NCBI GenBank assembly: GCA_002159155.1
Contig: LZRQ01000136.1
Location: 1-9,464 of the forward strand
DNA length: 9,464 nt
Direction of reading: 5' to 3'
From: Firmicutes bacterium ZCTH02-B6
Lineage (GTDB): Bacteria > Bacillota > Limnochordia > Limnochordales > ZCTH02-B6
Shown in pieces: positions 7,466-9,464 of this stretch (its first letter is position 1; each line of letters begins with the position of its first letter). The notes below the pieces were generated by a model. That model did not search any database and was not told the DNA's origin. It saw nothing but the letters and a program-made list of their open reading frames with translations. The translations under genes and the position numbers were made by a program.

Positions 7466-7485
7466 CCGGAAACCCCCGTTTCCAG
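7466..7485 (-). promoter_or_regulatory. Hairpin adjoining the gyrB start codon
   Basis: On the minus strand a perfect 6-bp stem GGAAAC/GTTTCC closes a GGGG loop, and one U-G and one C-G pair can extend it to 8 bp. It ends 2 nt before the TTG start. The G-rich run at 7473-7477, partly in the loop, is the only Shine-Dalgarno-like sequence for gyrB (9 nt from TTG), and it is weak. The fold could control ribosome access to gyrB. The structure is seen in sequence; the role is inferred. Confidence 0.55.
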
Positions 7486-7500
7486 ACTCAAATCCTGAGT
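7486..7500. repeat. Short inverted repeat at the predicted gyrB transcription start
   Basis: ACTCA-AATCC-TGAGT on the plus strand: perfect 5-bp arms around a 5-nt spacer. It starts 1 bp downstream of the -10 hexamer and spans the expected transcription start near 7495. It could be an operator for a dimeric regulator, or chance. Only part of it would be in the transcript, so an RNA role is less likely. Confidence 0.4.
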
Positions 7501-7501
7501 T

Positions 7502-7512
7502 ATTATAGCACA
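7502..7512 (-). promoter_or_regulatory. Extended -10 promoter for gyrB(A)
   Basis: The minus strand reads TGTGCTATAAT: a consensus -10 hexamer (7502-7507) with the TRTGn extension used by Gram-positive vegetative sigma factors. No good -35 hexamer sits 16-18 nt upstream (the 17-nt position reads CCGGGA). Predicted transcription would start near 7495, leaving a leader of about 32 nt before the gyrB TTG. This AT-rich patch stands out from its GC-rich surroundings and falls in the only sizeable gap of the cluster. Confidence 0.75.
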
Positions 7513-7556
7513 ACCGCCAAATAATCCCGGGACAGGGCAACGACGGGCGTTTGCCG

Positions 7557-8687
7557 TCAGTCCGGACGGACCGTGCCGCCTTGCACGCGGAAGACGCGGG
7601 CTCGCTCCCGCAGGCTTGACGGCAACGGCTCCAGGTGGGCGGTGGTGACAAAGGTTTGTACCGTTTCCGCCACCACTTCCAACAGGTACGCCCGCCGGGT
7701 TGCGTCAAGCTCCGAAAGCACGTCATCCAACAGCAGCACAGGGTATTCGGCCGTTTCCTCTTTGAGCAGTTCCAGCTCCGCCAGCTTCACGGCCAACACT
7801 GCCGTCCGCTGCTGCCCCTGGGAGGCAAAACTCCTCGCGTCGGCCCCGTCGATGACAAAACGGACGTCGTCCCGTTGGGGGCCGACGAGCGACACACCCC
7901 GTGCCAGCTCCTCGCCCTGCCGCCGGCGCAGCTCCTGCTGAAACCTGTCGCGTACGGCGGCTGCGTCTTCCCATGCCTCCTGCGGGTCGCCCGCCTCGCC
8001 GGCGTAAAACGGCTGGTACACCAGCTCGAGCCGCTCACGTCCGGCCGTGATGCGGCTGTGAATAGCGGCCGCCCACTGCCCTAAGCGCCGGACCGCTCGG
8101 GCCCGGCGCACCATGATGGGCACTGCCTCCGCCACCAGCTGCTCGTTCCACACTTCCAGCAGCGCCGCCGCTTTGGGCGTTCCCTGCAACCCCTTCAGCT
8201 GCACGTTGCGGTGGCGCAGCACCCGGTTGAGGCGCGCGAGATGCCGCCGGTACAGCCCGTCCGCCTGACAGAGAAGCACGTCCAACAGGCGCCGCCGGCC
8301 AGCCGGTGCCCCTTTGACCAGATCCAGGTCGTCGGGAAAGAAGCTGACCGCCGTCAAGATGCCCAGCGCTTCCTGGGGCCGCTGTGCGGCGCCGTTCCAC
8401 AGGACCGCTTTCGGCCCGTCGCGCCGCAGGCGCACCTCAAGCCTCCCGGTGGTTTCACCCCGGCCGATCTGCGCCGCCGCCTGGGCCTCCTCCTGCCCCC
8501 AGCGGACCAGCTCCGCCTCCCGCGCAGCCCGGGGAGAGCGAAAGACGGCCAGAAAAAGTATGCTCTCCAGCAAATTGGTTTTGCCCTGCGCGTTGGCGCC
8601 GGCCAGCAGGTTGAGCCCGCCGGCCGGCTCCAGGTCCAAATGGGCGTAGTTGCGGAAATCCTTTAGGATCAACCGGCGGATGTCCAA
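7557..8687 (-). CDS. recF: DNA replication and repair protein RecF
   Basis: SMC-like ATPase that, with RecO and RecR, helps load RecA at single-strand gaps and stalled forks. The 376 residues match the family length. Walker A is GANAQGKT (30-37), followed by NLLESILFLA. The family phrase SFFPDDLDLVKGAPAGRRR is at 115-133. LVGPQRDDVRF is at 267-277. The ABC-type signature SQGQQRT (289-295) precedes Walker B VLLLDD (317-322) and the D-loop SELD (325-328). The start is TTG at 8687: the product then begins MDIRRLILKDFRNY, which aligns with other RecF N-termini, and AAAGGA lies 10 nt upstream. It follows dnaN after 31 nt, so the two are probably co-transcribed. A separate promoter lies between recF and gyrB. 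Confidence 0.97.
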   Translation of the reverse strand: MDIRRLILKDFRNYAHLDLEPAGGLNLLAGANAQGKTNLLESILFLAVFRSPRAAREAELVRWGQEEAQAAAQIGRGETTGRLEVRLRRDGPKAVLWNGAAQRPQEALGILTAVSFFPDDLDLVKGAPAGRRRLLDVLLCQADGLYRRHLARLNRVLRHRNVQLKGLQGTPKAAALLEVWNEQLVAEAVPIMVRRARAVRRLGQWAAAIHSRITAGRERLELVYQPFYAGEAGDPQEAWEDAAAVRDRFQQELRRRQGEELARGVSLVGPQRDDVRFVIDGADARSFASQGQQRTAVLAVKLAELELLKEETAEYPVLLLDDVLSELDATRRAYLLEVVAETVQTFVTTAHLEPLPSSLRERARVFRVQGGTVRPD

Positions 8688-8697
8688 CAGCGCCCGG

Positions 8698-8703
8698 TCC
8701 TTT
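8698..8703 (-). promoter_or_regulatory. Ribosome-binding site of recF
   Basis: AAAGGA on the minus strand, 10 nt before the TTG at 8687, inside the 31 nt dnaN-recF gap. It supports the TTG start. No promoter is evident in this gap. Confidence 0.65.
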
Positions 8704-8718
8704 GCGCGATCCCCGTGC

Positions 8719-9464
8719 CTAGCCCAGGCGGATGGGCATGATCAGGCACAGGTAGTCTTCCCCGCCCGCCGGCCTGACCGTCGCCGGCTTGTCGCCCTCG
8801 GAGAAATCAAACTGCACCTCGTCGCTGTCCAGCACCCGGAGGACATCCAGCAGGAAGCGCGCCTGGTAGGCGTTTTGCCCGTCCTGCCCTTCGTGCTCCA
8901 CCGGGATCTCCTCGTGGGACCGGCCCACGTCGGCCTCTCTCGCGCTCAACGTCATGAGCTGCTCCCGCACGTTGACAATGACGACCGCGGGGCCCTTGCG
9001 CGAGAGGAGCGCCGCGCGCTCGACCGCCGCCTGAAACACGTCCCGGGCAACGCGGGTGCGAACCGGCTGATCTTGGGGCAAGACCTGGCGGTAGTTGGGG
9101 TACGTGCCCTCCAGGAGCCGCGAGACGACGCGGGCCGTCCCGGTTTCAAAGGAGATGTAGTTGTCCGCGACGGAGACGACCACCTGGGCCTCCTCATCGT
9201 CCTGGAGCACCCGGGCCACCTCCTGGGCCGTCCTGGCGGGCACGATCGCCTGGCGCGCCGCCGCCGCGGGCTCAGCCAACGATCCCTTGGCAAAAGCGAG
9301 GCGGTTGGAGTCGGTAGCCACCAGCCGCAACTCCTGCTCCCCCACCTCAAAGAGAACCCCCGTGAGGTACGGGCGGTTTTCATCGGCAGCTGCCGCGAAG
9401 GCGGTCTTGCGGATCATGTTGCGCAGCAACGCCTGGGAAACGACCCAACGATCCTGTGCGGGAT
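8719..9464 (-). CDS. dnaN: DNA polymerase III beta subunit (sliding clamp), 5' partial
   Basis: Ring-shaped clamp that tethers the replicative polymerase to DNA and binds many repair partners. About 247 C-terminal residues are present of the usual 365-380. The frame stays open to the right edge (in-frame residues include QDRWVVSQALLRNMIRKTAF), so the TTG at 9429 is an internal leucine and not a start. Visible landmarks are RPYLTGVLFEV, where the second clamp domain begins, ATDSNRLAFAKG, the domain-2/3 region around TYPNYRQVLP, and the C-terminus YLCLIMPIRLG, matching the conserved MPxRL ending that forms part of the peptide-binding pocket. The missing first domain and presumably dnaA and oriC lie to the right. 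recF follows 31 nt downstream with no S4-domain gene between them. Confidence 0.96.
   Translation of the reverse strand, partial: PAQDRWVVSQALLRNMIRKTAFAAAADENRPYLTGVLFEVGEQELRLVATDSNRLAFAKGSLAEPAAAARQAIVPARTAQEVARVLQDDEEAQVVVSVADNYISFETGTARVVSRLLEGTYPNYRQVLPQDQPVRTRVARDVFQAAVERAALLSRKGPAVVIVNVREQLMTLSAREADVGRSHEEIPVEHEGQDGQNAYQARFLLDVLRVLDSDEVQFDFSEGDKPATVRPAGGEDYLCLIMPIRLG

Noticed and set aside
4497..7508. Long plus-strand open frames opposite gyrB (ending at 6218 and 7508)
   Set aside because: They have the same GC-driven composition, overlap conserved gyrB motifs, and show no recognisable domain or convincing start.
7542..7558. Hairpin GACGG/CCGTC just after the recF stop as a terminator
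   Set aside because: It has a 5-bp stem, overlaps the stop codon and is not followed by a U-tract, so it is too weak to call an intrinsic terminator.
9427..9429. TTG as the start of a short 236-residue DnaN
   Set aside because: The frame continues upstream to the window edge with clamp-like residues, so this codon is internal and the gene is simply cut by the window.

Overview
The window comes from a high-GC bacterium (GC judged by eye, not computed). It carries the conserved replication-origin-proximal block dnaN-recF-gyrB-gyrA on the minus strand and the end of an ABC importer operon on the plus strand. GyrA and GyrB resemble those of Gram-positive bacteria: a GyrB C-terminus ending NLDV, a GyrA of about 820 residues, and an AAGGAG ribosome-binding site. 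A GC-rich, possibly thermophilic member of Bacillota is my best guess. The lineage is inference only.

Layout, left to right. (1) 2-979 (+): C-terminal part of an inner-membrane ABC permease, cut by the window edge. (2) 984-2063 (+): its ATPase with a TOBE domain, translationally linked to the permease. (3) 2066-4525 (-): gyrA, meeting the ATPase gene tail to tail with only 2 bp between the stop codons. (4) 4557-7463 (-): gyrB, interrupted in frame by a 331-residue intein (4974-5966) immediately before the TOPRIM metal-binding motif. (5) 7464-7556: the recF-gyrB gap, with an extended -10 promoter and two short inverted repeats, one a hairpin touching the gyrB TTG start. (6) 7557-8687 (-): recF. 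(7) 8719-9464 (-): C-terminal two thirds of dnaN; its start, and presumably dnaA and oriC, lie beyond the right edge. No gene-free stretch exceeds 93 bp. I saw no RNA genes, insertion sequences or CRISPR arrays.

The minus-strand genes serve replication and topology: the sliding clamp, the RecF gap-repair loader, and both gyrase subunits. A promoter inside the cluster allows gyrBA to be expressed apart from dnaN-recF. The genes for an S4-domain protein (between dnaN and recF) and remB/DUF370 (between recF and gyrB), often present in Gram-positives, are absent from these gaps.

The most notable element is the GyrB intein. Its splicing motifs look intact (Ser1, TxxH block B, terminal His-Asn, Thr+1), but its LAGLIDADG-type endonuclease appears eroded: the first half is replaced by low-complexity Ala/Gly/Arg/Pro-rich sequence, and in the second half the acidic catalytic motif has become an arginine-rich run. 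It looks like a homing element that lost mobility but must still splice for gyrase to work.
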